Assembly (NCBI RefSeq): GCF_013035425.1
Contig: NZ_WQHX01000001.1
Span: forward strand, 992,001-1,056,000
Length of the DNA: 64,000 nt
From: Ruegeria arenilitoris
GTDB lineage: Bacteria; Pseudomonadota; Alphaproteobacteria; Rhodobacterales; Rhodobacteraceae
Direction: 5' to 3'
The notes beneath the pieces were generated by a model, which ran no database searches, had not been told where the DNA came from, and was given only the letters and a program-made list of their open reading frames with translations. Both the position numbers and the translations under genes were made by a program. Below are positions 28,344-36,459 of the stretch, piece after piece. Position 1 is the first letter of the stretch. Each line of letters begins with the position of its first letter.

Positions 28344-29207
28344 ATGTCAGACTTTGAACACTCCACCCGCCCCCCTTTTGATGCCGATGCTCGTCGCGCT
28401 ATAGCGCCAGTAATCTGCTACCCGAACGAAGGATTGCCAAAACCCGATCTTGACCTTCTGCGAACAGCGCGGAAAAGCGCGTCAAAGACTGGCGAGGTTT
28501 TAGTTCCCGCGCGGGACGCGCGATGTTTCGAAGTTCCGGCGGGGCATTTCTTTCGTATCACATCAGTTGAAGGACCGCAGGTGGGCGATTTAAACCTGTG
28601 GAATCTGAATGATCTGTCCGAGCGCTTTTATTCGGGTAAAACCCGCGCATTGCATGGCACACACCTAACGATTGGAGAGCGGATGTGGTCCAGCTTTCCC
28701 CATATGCGTCCGATGGCGACAATCGTTGAAGATACCCTTGGCTGGTATGGCATTGATGCCTACGGTGGTTCGGTTCATGATGTAATTGGCACAAGGTGCG
28801 ATCCTTATACCGGAAACCTGCTGTCTGGAAGCCAGTACCATCACTGCTGCCATTCTAATCTGACCAGAGCACTGGCCGATCATCTGAAAATCCCGTTGGC
28901 GGAAGCAGAACCAGCGGTTCACGATGTTCTGAATGTATTTATGTGCACTGGATTCACGCGGGATACCGGACAATATTTCATGAAGGCTTCCCCGGTTCGG
29001 CCCGGCGATTACCTTGAGTTCTTTGCCGAGATTGACTTGTTAGGTGATCTGAGCGCCTGTCCAGGTGGAGATTGTTCGTCTGAACATTCGTCCGACACCG
29101 CACCATGTTTCCCATTGCTGGTAGAGGTTTTTGCGCCTGAAGCTGCAGTCCTGTCTGAATGGAGAAGCCCGGCGCCCAACGGGTATGACCGCACACACGG
29201 GCGATGA
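28344..29207 (+). CDS. DUF1989 (urea carboxylase-associated) family protein
   Basis: The 287-residue protein is of the family found beside urea carboxylase genes, whose members act in guanidine or urea-related metabolism or are uncharacterised. Visible features are VPARDARCFEVPAGHFFRI near 50-70, QVGDLNLWNLND near 78, a YHHCCHSNL segment near 155 and CPGGDCSSE near 235, giving several Cys and His that could form a metal site. No urea carboxylase or guanidinase gene is near, so its substrate is open. It converges with deoD; the 50 bp between them hold no clear terminator. Confidence 0.85.
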   Translation: MSDFEHSTRPPFDADARRAIAPVICYPNEGLPKPDLDLLRTARKSASKTGEVLVPARDARCFEVPAGHFFRITSVEGPQVGDLNLWNLNDLSERFYSGKTRALHGTHLTIGERMWSSFPHMRPMATIVEDTLGWYGIDAYGGSVHDVIGTRCDPYTGNLLSGSQYHHCCHSNLTRALADHLKIPLAEAEPAVHDVLNVFMCTGFTRDTGQYFMKASPVRPGDYLEFFAEIDLLGDLSACPGGDCSSEHSSDTAPCFPLLVEVFAPEAAVLSEWRSPAPNGYDRTHGR

Positions 29208-29257
29208 AGTTCGGCTGAAGGCCCGGAGCGTCTTCATACGTCGAGCCGGTTCAATTT

Positions 29258-29965
29258 TCAGTCAGGGAATGCAGCTTTTAAGGCGATCTCTACCATATCG
29301 CCAAAACTTCGTTCGCGGTCGGAGGAGGGCATTGCCTCGCCCGTAAGCAAATGGTCGGATACAGTCAAAACCGCAAGTGCGCGGCAATTATGGCGCGCCG
29401 CAAGGATGTATAGTTCGGCCGCTTCCATTTCAACGCCCAGAATGCCGTGTCGCACCATTTGCTCGTTCAGGTCGGGTCGTTCATCATAGAAGACATCTGA
29501 CGAATAAATCCCACCCACGTGTGTGGGAGTACCCTTGGCCTTGGCCGCGGCAACGGCGGCACTCAACAGACTCCAATCCGCACACGGAGCAAAGTTAAGT
29601 TCTTTCATTATTCCACGGGAAGGTGTGCTAAGGGTTGTCGACGTCATTGCGATAATGACATCGCGCAAATTTACGTTATCTTGCATGGCGCCGCATGAAC
29701 CAATCCGGATCAAAGTCTTTGCGCCAAAATCGCGGATCAATTCATTAGCATAAATGGAAAGCGAAGGCATTCCCATTCCACTGCCCTGAATTGTGACCGG
29801 ATTTCCTTTCCAATTCCCAGTGAAACCCAGCATTCCGCGTACGTCGTTTATTTGCCGGTAATCATCAAGAAACGTTTCTGCTGCCCATTTCGCGCGATAA
29901 GGATCACCAGGCAACAATACTGTTTCTGCAATCTCGCCCTTTTCGGCGCCAATGTGAATTGTCAT
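29258..29965 (-). CDS. deoD: Purine-nucleoside phosphorylase, DeoD type
   Basis: DeoD splits purine (deoxy)ribonucleosides with phosphate into base and sugar-1-phosphate for salvage. The 235 residues carry GDPYRAKW near 20 (phosphate binding), [18 protein letters not shown] near 90, [11 protein letters not shown] near 180 and the catalytic Asp in [10 protein letters not shown] near 204. The frame is open 15 codons farther, but the ATG at 29965 matches the family start and has GGGAG upstream. It follows hvrA by 16 bp. A nucleoside ABC transporter at 41-46 kb could feed it. Confidence 0.95.
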   Translation of the reverse strand: MTIHIGAEKGEIAETVLLPGDPYRAKWAAETFLDDYRQINDVRGMLGFTGNWKGNPVTIQGSGMGMPSLSIYANELIRDFGAKTLIRIGSCGAMQDNVNLRDVIIAMTSTTLSTPSRGIMKELNFAPCADWSLLSAAVAAAKAKGTPTHVGGIYSSDVFYDERPDLNEQMVRHGILGVEMEAAELYILAARHNCRALAVLTVSDHLLTGEAMPSSDRERSFGDMVEIALKAAFPD

Positions 29966-29981
29966 TAGCGAAATGCTCCCG

Positions 29982-30299
29982 CTAGATTTCCAAATCGGAA
30001 ATATCTGCACCCGCCTTCAGGGCATCATGAATCCATTGTGGTTTCCGGCCACGCCCTGTCCAAGTTTGCGATGGATCGGCTGGATTGCGGTATTTCGCCT
30101 TGGCCTTTTTTCCTTTGGTCGAGCGGGACGGCTCGGATGATAAATCAGCTAACGAGAATCCGTATTCTGCTGCAGCTTTTTCTGCCGCCCTCAAAGCTTC
30201 TTTTCGCTCACGAGTTTCCGCGTCCTTTAAGGCCTTTTCGACCTGAATCATTAATTCCAGCAGTTCTTTTCGTGACTTTTTTTCGAGATTGATAGCCAT
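29982..30299 (-). CDS. H-NS family nucleoid protein, HvrA type
   Basis: The 105-residue protein has an N-terminal coiled-coil dimerisation region ([20 protein letters not shown] and following charged helix to about residue 45) and a C-terminal DNA-binding core [20 protein letters not shown] near 72-92, the H-NS/HvrA signature. Such proteins bind curved AT-rich DNA; in Rhodobacter HvrA tunes photosynthesis and nitrogen genes. I chose the ATG at 30299 (GGGGA 5 bases before) over one four codons upstream. It follows ecm on the same strand after 121 bp of AT-rich DNA, a possible self-binding site. Confidence 0.9.
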   Translation of the reverse strand: MAINLEKKSRKELLELMIQVEKALKDAETRERKEALRAAEKAAAEYGFSLADLSSEPSRSTKGKKAKAKYRNPADPSQTWTGRGRKPQWIHDALKAGADISDLEI

Positions 30300-30420
30300 T
30301 ATTATCCCCATAATGTTACCGACGCTTAAGACGTATTTTCTAAGCTAGTTTTATTTTCTGGATTTATCTATCTATTTCGCGGGGAAAAAGAATCAATTAC
30401 GATCACTAAATGGGGTTATC

Positions 30421-32388
30421 TTATTCCGCTGCCAGAGTCTGAGGGTCAACCAAATATACGATATCGCCCATTATTGAGTTTAATTCGAAATTCTTAGGCG
30501 TATAAATTTTTGCGACACCCATCGATTTCAATTGCTCGGCGTCTTCGTCGGGAATGATGCCGCCAACAACAACTGGAATGTGGTCCAAACCTGAATTGGC
30601 CAGCCGGGTCATAACTTCTTGAACAAGCGGAAGGTGGCTGCCAGACAATATAGACAATCCAATGATATGAGCGTCGTCTCGAACTGCTGCTTCTACGATT
30701 TCTTCCGGTGTCAGCCGAATGCCTTCATAGCTGATGTCCATGCCACAGTCCCGGGCGCGGAATGCGATTTGTTCCGCCCCATTAGAATGGCCGTCCAACC
30801 CGGGCTTGCCTACCAAAAACTTCAGGCGGCGCCCCAGTTTGTCGCTTACAGCATCCACTGCCGCGCGCAAATCTTCCAATCCTTCGGTTTTGTTAGACAC
30901 TGAACCGGAAACGCCAGTTGGACCACGATAGGTCCCATAAGCCTTGCGCATTTCTTCGGCCCACTCACCTGTCGTGACACCGGCTTTTGCCGCGGCAATA
31001 GACGGTTCCATTATATTTGTTCCTGTTTGTGCAGCAGTGCGGAGGCCCTCCAATGCCTTGGTGACGGCGAGATCGTCACGATCCGCTCGCCATAATTTTA
31101 GACGCTCAACCTGTCCCTGCTCGACAGCGGGGTCGACGACCATTATGCCGCCATCTTCGGTCTGCAAGGGCGAAGGTTCGCCTTGGGTCCATTTGTTCAC
31201 GCCAACTACGACGGTTTCGTTTCGTTCAATCCGGTTCAGGCGTTCTGCGTTGGAATCAACCAACCGAGATTTCATATACTCTATCGACGCCACCGCGCCG
31301 CCCATTGACTCGAGGTTAGCAAGTTCAGCCCGAGCACCCGATTTGAGTTCTTCCACCTTGGCGTCGACGGCCGGGTTGCCGTCAAACAAATCGCCATATT
31401 CTAGCAGATCGGTTTCATAAGCCAGGATCTGCTGCATTCGCATTGACCATTGCTGATCCCAAGGTCGCGGCAAACCAAGCGCCTCGTTCCAGGCAGGAAG
31501 CTGAACAGCGCGTGCGCGGGCTTTTTTGGACAAGGTCACCGCCAACATTTCGATCAAGATGCGATAGACGTTATTTTCGGGCTGCTGCTCGGTAAGACCT
31601 AAAGAGTTGACTTGAACGCCATACCGAAACCTTCGGAACTTGGGGTTTTCGACACCATACCGATTTTGCAAGATTTCATCCCACAGATCGACAAAGGCCC
31701 GCATTTTACACATTTCGGCGACAAATCGGATACCTGCGTTCACAAAGAATGAGATGCGACCACAAAGCGCCGGAAAATCCGCATCCGGTACGCGGGGGCG
31801 AAGCTCATCCAGTACGGCAATGGCCGTTGCCAGGGCATAAGCAAGCTCTTGTTCCGGCGTCGCGCCGGCTTCTTGAAGGTGGTAGGAACATACATTCATC
31901 GGGTTCCACTTGGGCACGTTGGAATAGCAATACTCCGCAACGTCCGCGATCATCTTCAGCGATGGTTTCGGGGGGCAGACATATGTGCCGCGACTTAGGT
32001 ATTCCTTTATCAGGTCGTTTTGCACCGTGCCCTGCAGCTCTGAGACCTTCGCTCCCTGTTCCTCTGCAACCGCTATGTAAAGGGCCAACAACCATGGAGC
32101 CGTAGCATTGATGGTCATCGAGGTGTTCATCTGTTCCAATGGTATCTGATCAAACAGAACCCGCATGTCGCCCAAGTGACAGACCGGAACACCTACCTTA
32201 CCAACTTCGCCTCGCGCCAAAGTATGATCGCTGTCATACCCGGTCTGGGTTGGTAAATCGAAAGCCACGGAAAGGCCGGTTTGCCCTTTGGCCAAATTAT
32301 TGCGGTACAAAGCATTTGACGCCTGAGCAGTTGAATGACCGGCGTAGGTTCGGATGAGCCAAGGGCGATCTTTCTGCGTTTGCGTCAT
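30421..32388 (-). CDS. ecm: Ethylmalonyl-CoA mutase (adenosylcobalamin-dependent)
   Basis: Ecm (MeaA) isomerises (2R)-ethylmalonyl-CoA to (2S)-methylsuccinyl-CoA with adenosylcobalamin. The 655 residues comprise a mutase barrel (RPWLIRTYAGHSTAQASN at the start, GLSVAFDLPTQTGYDSDH near 40-57) and a C-terminal B12-binding domain whose GLDGHSNGAEQIA carries the DxHxxG cobalt-ligand motif. Ecm is shorter than methylmalonyl-CoA mutase and lacks its typical subunit partner. Presence of ccr next door and mch and mcl2 8 kb away makes Ecm far likelier than methylmalonyl- or isobutyryl-CoA mutase. A good sigma-70-like promoter lies 48 bp upstream. Confidence 0.94.
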   Translation of the reverse strand: MTQTQKDRPWLIRTYAGHSTAQASNALYRNNLAKGQTGLSVAFDLPTQTGYDSDHTLARGEVGKVGVPVCHLGDMRVLFDQIPLEQMNTSMTINATAPWLLALYIAVAEEQGAKVSELQGTVQNDLIKEYLSRGTYVCPPKPSLKMIADVAEYCYSNVPKWNPMNVCSYHLQEAGATPEQELAYALATAIAVLDELRPRVPDADFPALCGRISFFVNAGIRFVAEMCKMRAFVDLWDEILQNRYGVENPKFRRFRYGVQVNSLGLTEQQPENNVYRILIEMLAVTLSKKARARAVQLPAWNEALGLPRPWDQQWSMRMQQILAYETDLLEYGDLFDGNPAVDAKVEELKSGARAELANLESMGGAVASIEYMKSRLVDSNAERLNRIERNETVVVGVNKWTQGEPSPLQTEDGGIMVVDPAVEQGQVERLKLWRADRDDLAVTKALEGLRTAAQTGTNIMEPSIAAAKAGVTTGEWAEEMRKAYGTYRGPTGVSGSVSNKTEGLEDLRAAVDAVSDKLGRRLKFLVGKPGLDGHSNGAEQIAFRARDCGMDISYEGIRLTPEEIVEAAVRDDAHIIGLSILSGSHLPLVQEVMTRLANSGLDHIPVVVGGIIPDEDAEQLKSMGVAKIYTPKNFELNSIMGDIVYLVDPQTLAAE

Positions 32389-32435
32389 GAAGCAATCCTC
32401 GCAAGTTCAAGGGTAACAAAATTTCGTACAATGGC

Positions 32436-32464
32436 TCTAAAGCGCAATTTTTGAGATATGTCAA
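32436..32464 (-). promoter_or_regulatory. Sigma-70-like promoter for ecm
   Basis: On the minus strand TTGACA (32464-32459) is followed after exactly 17 bases by TTTAGA (32441-32436). The -10 element ends 48 bp before the ecm start. This is the best promoter match seen in the window. The same 146-bp gap must also hold the divergent promoter for the acyltransferase gene, for which I see no clear match. Confidence 0.6.
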
Positions 32465-32534
32465 TTCGCTGCGTTGCGGCATGTCCTGGTTTCTGCAGAT
32501 TGTGAGTGAACGCGATTGATGGCACTGTGCACCC

Positions 32535-33917
32535 ATGACGCGAACTGTAGAGCTTCCACTGTGGCTTTTTGTACTGATTCTGGCTTTTGCCGCGATCACG
32601 TTTGCTTCGCATTTTTTGTTCCCTTCAGTGCGGTGGTTCTTTCGCCGTCGCCTTGAACGGGCAGTTGCACGTTTGAACGAACGGCTGCAAAGGCCCATTC
32701 AGCCTTTCAAACTAGCCGGGCGTCACGACATGATTCAGCGGCTAATCTACGATCCGCGGGTCAGCAAGGCGGTACAAAAGCATGCGATCGATACGGGAGT
32801 GCCAGAAGCCGTCGCATCTGAACAGGCACAGCGTTATGCACGCGAAATCGTGCCGTCTTTTTCTGCATTTGCCTATTTCAGCTTCGCTATTCGACTGGCC
32901 CGGTTGCTGAGTAACGCATTTTACAATGTTCGGCTAACCTATCAGGACGAGGCGGCGATCAATAGTATAGACCCTGATGCGACGGTTGTCTTTGTGATGA
33001 ACCACCGCAGCAACATGGATTATGTTCTGGTGACCTACTTGGCTGCCAGTCGGTCCGCCTTGTCTTATGCTGTCGGCGAATGGGCGCGAGTTTGGCCGCT
33101 TAGCCGATTGATACGCGCGATGGGGGCTTATTTTATTCGGCGCAAGTCTGGAAGTGATCTGTATCGCCAGGTTTTAGCCAGCTACGTAAGCCATGCGACG
33201 CAAGCCGGTGTGACGCAAGCGATGTTTCCAGAAGGAGGATTGAGTCTGACTGGCAAGCTTGGCCGTCCGAAGCTGGGTCTATTAAAGTACATCATTGACG
33301 GAACTGGTCCTGAGGGTCGCGATGTGGTGTTTGTTCCTGTTGCCTTAAACTATGACCGGGTTTTAGAGGACACAATCCTGACAGCCGCAGCGAAGGATAG
33401 CGATCGACGATTCCGTGCGCGGATTGGCGTGGTTACCCGATGGTCGGTTAAGCAGCTTTGGCGCCGTCTGATTGGGCGATATAAACGTTTTGGACTGGCC
33501 TCAGTCAGATATGGCATGCCAATTTCCCTGAATTCCTTTCGAAAAGAGCACGAGCGGGATTTAACAACTGATCTGGCCCGAGAATTGATGCAACGTATCG
33601 CAAGTGCTTTGCCCTTTGTTCCGCTGCCTGCGGCTTGCCGAGTTTTGGAGCAACACGGCGCTATTTCAGAAGATGATCTAAAGACCCAGCTTCTGATCAT
33701 GGCGGGTGATGAGCTTATGGAGGGCGCAGAGGTTGCCGTTCAGGATGGAATCGACCAGCTTGTTGACCGACGTCTTGTTGTCCGTGAACGAGGAATGTTG
33801 CGTCCGTCCGGGCAAAGATCGGACCTTTTAGCATATTACGCTGCTTCGACGTCTACTCTCTTGCAACCCATTGATGCTGCAGATGCAAAAGATAATTCTG
33901 CGATTGCTGGGTCATAA
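32535..33917 (+). CDS. PlsB/PlsC-type glycerol-phosphate acyltransferase
   Basis: The 460-residue protein has an N-terminal membrane helix (residues 8-30), the acyltransferase HX4D motif H157-D162 (NHRSNMD) and FPEGGLS at 231-237. It is almost twice as long as PlsC; the long arms on both sides of the catalytic core resemble the glycerol-3-phosphate acyltransferase (PlsB) group, so it may make lysophosphatidic acid, but acceptor and donor cannot be told. It is divergent from ecm and 114 bp upstream of ccr. A similar place between ecm and ccr in related genomes is my recollection, not checked. Confidence 0.8.
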   Translation: MTRTVELPLWLFVLILAFAAITFASHFLFPSVRWFFRRRLERAVARLNERLQRPIQPFKLAGRHDMIQRLIYDPRVSKAVQKHAIDTGVPEAVASEQAQRYAREIVPSFSAFAYFSFAIRLARLLSNAFYNVRLTYQDEAAINSIDPDATVVFVMNHRSNMDYVLVTYLAASRSALSYAVGEWARVWPLSRLIRAMGAYFIRRKSGSDLYRQVLASYVSHATQAGVTQAMFPEGGLSLTGKLGRPKLGLLKYIIDGTGPEGRDVVFVPVALNYDRVLEDTILTAAAKDSDRRFRARIGVVTRWSVKQLWRRLIGRYKRFGLASVRYGMPISLNSFRKEHERDLTTDLARELMQRIASALPFVPLPAACRVLEQHGAISEDDLKTQLLIMAGDELMEGAEVAVQDGIDQLVDRRLVVRERGMLRPSGQRSDLLAYYAASTSTLLQPIDAADAKDNSAIAGS

Positions 33918-34031
33918 AATTACAAAATCGATACCAAAAACGGTTGCAATATTTCTCTATCGTCAATATTCCATCACTTGAAGCTTGCGATTCTGCGTCG
34001 CGGCAAACAGCGAATTCAAGAGGAGGCCAGC

Positions 34032-35318
34032 ATGGCTTTGGACACCGAAAGCGGTATCGCGTCGTACGAGGCTCCGGAAAAGGATCTCTATGAAATGGGG
34101 GAAATCCCCCCAATGGGATATGTCCCGAAACAGATGTACGCATGGGCTATCCGGAAAGAGCGTCACGGTGAACCGGACACAGCTATGCAGTTAGAGGTTG
34201 TCGACGTTCCGAAACTGGATAGCCACGAAGTGCTGGTTCTCGTGATGGCCGCGGGTGTAAATTACAATGGCGTATGGGCCTCGTTGGGTAAGCCAATCAG
34301 CCCTTTCGATGGCCACGGCCAACCCTTCCACATTGCTGGTTCAGACGCGTCTGGAATAGTTTGGGCCGTTGGAGACAAGGTTAAACGCTGGAAAGTTGGC
34401 GATGAGGTCGTGATCCATTGTAATCAGGATGACGGTGATGACGAACACTGTAACGGTGGCGATCCGATGTATTCGCCAAGCCAACGGATTTGGGGTTACG
34501 AGACCCCTGACGGTTCTTTTGCGCAGTTCACCAACGTTCAAGCGCAGCAATTGATGCCGCGCCCCAAGCATCTGACTTGGGAAGAAAGCGCCTGCTACAC
34601 GTTGACGTTGGCAACCGCCTACCGAATGCTATTCGGGCACGAGCCGCATGACCTAAAGCCCGGCCAGAACGTGTTGGTTTGGGGCGCGTCGGGTGGCTTG
34701 GGTTCCTATGCTATCCAGCTAATCAATACCGCAGGGGCAAATGCGATTGGTGTGATCTCAGACGAAAGCAAGCGTGATTTTGTCATGGATCTGGGTGCCA
34801 AAGGCGTGATTAACCGCAAAGACTTCAATTGCTGGGGCCAGTTGCCCACGGTGAATACTCCGGAGTACGCGGAATGGTTTAAAGAAGCGCGAAAGTTCGG
34901 TAAGGGGATCTGGGACATCACCGGAAAGGGTGTAAATGTCGACATGGTGTTCGAGCACCCAGGTGAGAGCACATTTCCGGTTTCGACCTTCGTCGTGAAA
35001 AAAGGTGGAATGGTTGTTATTTGTGCCGGGACAACTGGTTACAACTTGACCTTCGATGTTCGCTATATGTGGATGCATCAAAAGCGTTTGCAAGGCTCCC
35101 ATTTCGCACATTTGAAACAGGCATCTGCGGCAAACCAACTAATGGTAGAGCGTCGATTGGATCCCTGCATGTCCGAGGTGTTCATGTGGAATGATCTACC
35201 CGAGGCTCATATGAAAATGATGCGTAACGAACATAAACCTGGGAACATGTCCGTGCTTGTTCAGGCACCCCGGACAGGAATGCGCACGCTTGAAGAGGTT
35301 CTGGCTGCGCGCGGCTGA
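34032..35318 (+). CDS. ccr: Crotonyl-CoA carboxylase/reductase
   Basis: Ccr reductively carboxylates crotonyl-CoA with NADPH and CO2 to (2S)-ethylmalonyl-CoA, the defining step of the ethylmalonyl-CoA pathway for acetate growth without isocitrate lyase. The 428 residues form a medium-chain dehydrogenase/reductase: a catalytic N half with GNEPDTAMQ-like and AGVNYNGVWASLGKP sequence, the NADPH-binding GASGGLGSYAIQLI near 220, and no zinc-site Cys cluster. The frame opens 18 codons upstream, but AGGAGG at 34021-34026 and the family start point to 34032. The region before it shows direct repeats CAATATT. A strong terminator follows. Confidence 0.96.
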   Translation: MALDTESGIASYEAPEKDLYEMGEIPPMGYVPKQMYAWAIRKERHGEPDTAMQLEVVDVPKLDSHEVLVLVMAAGVNYNGVWASLGKPISPFDGHGQPFHIAGSDASGIVWAVGDKVKRWKVGDEVVIHCNQDDGDDEHCNGGDPMYSPSQRIWGYETPDGSFAQFTNVQAQQLMPRPKHLTWEESACYTLTLATAYRMLFGHEPHDLKPGQNVLVWGASGGLGSYAIQLINTAGANAIGVISDESKRDFVMDLGAKGVINRKDFNCWGQLPTVNTPEYAEWFKEARKFGKGIWDITGKGVNVDMVFEHPGESTFPVSTFVVKKGGMVVICAGTTGYNLTFDVRYMWMHQKRLQGSHFAHLKQASAANQLMVERRLDPCMSEVFMWNDLPEAHMKMMRNEHKPGNMSVLVQAPRTGMRTLEEVLAARG

Positions 35319-35340
35319 AATCATACGAGTAAATGAAAGG

Positions 35341-35371
35341 CGCCCGCAACTTGGATTGTGGGCGTTTCTTT
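35341..35371 (+). terminator. Intrinsic terminator of ccr
   Basis: A 9-bp stem (CGCCCGCAA at 35341-35349 and TTGTGGGCG at 35356-35364, one G-T pair) with a 6-base loop is followed by TTTCTTTG. It starts 22 bp after the ccr stop and should separate ccr from the luxR operon. Confidence 0.85.
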
Positions 35372-35464
35372 GTTTATCAGGTGCTTACACCAAACGATCC
35401 CACTATTTCTGGGGAGTAGAAAGCGGTGAGTAGGCCGAATTATTATGTACATGCTATGGTTGTA

Positions 35465-35479
35465 TTAACCCTTTGTTAA
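35465..35479 (+). promoter_or_regulatory. CtrA-type box upstream of the luxR operon
   Basis: TTAACCCTTTGTTAA is a perfect match to the full CtrA consensus TTAA-N7-TTAA known from Caulobacter and used across alphaproteobacteria. It ends 20 bp before the ATG of the small gene that overlaps luxR, so it would cover the promoter or the transcription start. A CtrA link to quorum sensing is established in Roseobacter-group species such as Dinoroseobacter and Ruegeria; that this site is bound is inference. Confidence 0.65.
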
Positions 35480-35499
35480 CTATTTCAGGGACACCCTCA

Positions 35500-35718
35500 A
35501 TGGCGAAAAATGAGTGGATACTGGACGTGCTGTCGGACCTCAACGCCTTTGCTGTGGCGAATGGGATGAACGCGCTTGCCGAACAGCTGGCTGACACCAG
35601 CCTGATCGCTGCGGCCGAGATAGCGTCCATACAGGATGAGGCGCGGGCGTCCCCGGATGGCAAAAAAGTTCAATTTGAGCCAAATCCTGGAGGATTTGGA
35701 AAACACCGGCACGCTTGA
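35500..35718 (+). CDS. Small helical protein overlapping luxR
   Basis: The 72-residue frame (starting MAKNEWILDVLSDLNAFA) is predicted to be mostly helical for 50 residues (NGMNALAEQLADTSLIAAAEI) with a polar, basic tail. It has no membrane segment or known motif. Its last 62 bp overlap the beginning of luxR in another frame, so the two are likely translationally coupled. I recall similar small proteins upstream of luxR in related genomes; a search would confirm. The frame extends 9 codons upstream, but the ATG at 35500 is placed better relative to the CtrA box. The function is unknown. Confidence 0.65.
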   Translation: MAKNEWILDVLSDLNAFAVANGMNALAEQLADTSLIAAAEIASIQDEARASPDGKKVQFEPNPGGFGKHRHA

Positions 35719-36376
35719 AGAATTGACTAATGTTACTGTTGGAGTGCGTGCCGGGCTGGAACTTGATCACATAATTTATCATTGGGTTGACAGTGCTGGT
35801 GACCAATATGGGTTCGCCACTTACTCCGATGCTTGGGTCAAAAGATACCAGGAACGGAATTATCACCGGATCGATCCGGTCATTCTGGGTTGCTTCCAAC
35901 GTTTCCACCCGGTGGATTTGAAACAACTGAATTGGTCGAGTAAGTCCGCGCGCGACTTTTTGAAGGACGCGCATGCACATGGCGTGGGAAATCAAGGCTA
36001 TTCGATACCTCTGCGCGGTCCTCACGGCCAATTTGCCTTGTTCACAATCAACCATTCCTGCGCGGATGAAGAATGGCAGGATTTCATCAAGACCTATGGG
36101 CGTGATTTGATCTTAATTGCGCATTTCCTCAATAGAAAGGCATTGGAATTTGCACACGCCCGGCAGCCGGAAAATCGACGGGCCCTATCGCCGCGAGAGA
36201 TTGACGCTATGACACTGTTGGCTCTGGGAAACAGCAGAGCTCAAGTCGCACATTCTCTTGCAATTTCTGAACACACCCTACGTGCTTATATCGAAAGCGC
36301 CCGGTCTAAATTGGGTGCGCATAACACAACGCATGCTATAGCAACTGCACTTAGCAGAGGCTTAATAGTCGTTTAA
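35657..36376 (+). CDS. luxR: LuxR-type quorum-sensing regulator
   Basis: The 239-residue protein has an N-terminal acyl-homoserine-lactone-binding domain and a C-terminal LuxR helix-turn-helix. The AHL-binding signature is present: W and Y in DAWVKRYQ, D and P in RIDPV, W in LNWSSKS, and G in GVGNQGYSIPL. The HTH runs from about residue 177 (LSPREIDAMTLLALGNSRAQ) to the end. The ATG at 35657 lies inside the preceding small gene, and a later start would remove the first conserved helices. luxI follows 83 bp downstream and ccr lies upstream, a conserved Roseobacter arrangement (luxRI after crotonyl-CoA reductase). Confidence 0.93.
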   Translation: MAKKFNLSQILEDLENTGTLEELTNVTVGVRAGLELDHIIYHWVDSAGDQYGFATYSDAWVKRYQERNYHRIDPVILGCFQRFHPVDLKQLNWSSKSARDFLKDAHAHGVGNQGYSIPLRGPHGQFALFTINHSCADEEWQDFIKTYGRDLILIAHFLNRKALEFAHARQPENRRALSPREIDAMTLLALGNSRAQVAHSLAISEHTLRAYIESARSKLGAHNTTHAIATALSRGLIVV

Positions 36377-36419
36377 CTACCAAGCGATCATCTCACTGAA
36401 AGTTAACTACGTGTCCGTA

Positions 36420-36452
36420 CCCCTTTGTCCTTCAAGCATGAACGACAAGGGG
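36420..36452 (+). promoter_or_regulatory. Hairpin covering the luxI ribosome binding site
   Basis: CCCCTTTGTC (36420-36429) can pair with GACAAGGGG (36444-36452), 9 pairs with one bulged T and a 14-base loop. The right arm contains AAGGGG, the Shine-Dalgarno sequence, 7 bases before the luxI ATG. In the folded RNA the ribosome binding site would be closed, so translation of luxI could be regulated or kept low. Visible in sequence; activity not known. Confidence 0.6.
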
Positions 36453-36459
36453 ATAAGTC

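Noticed and set aside
33946..33975. TTGCAA-type site upstream of ccr as a RamB/PccR-like operator
   Set aside because: Only one short copy, and no matching site was seen at ecm or mcl2, so the evidence is too thin.
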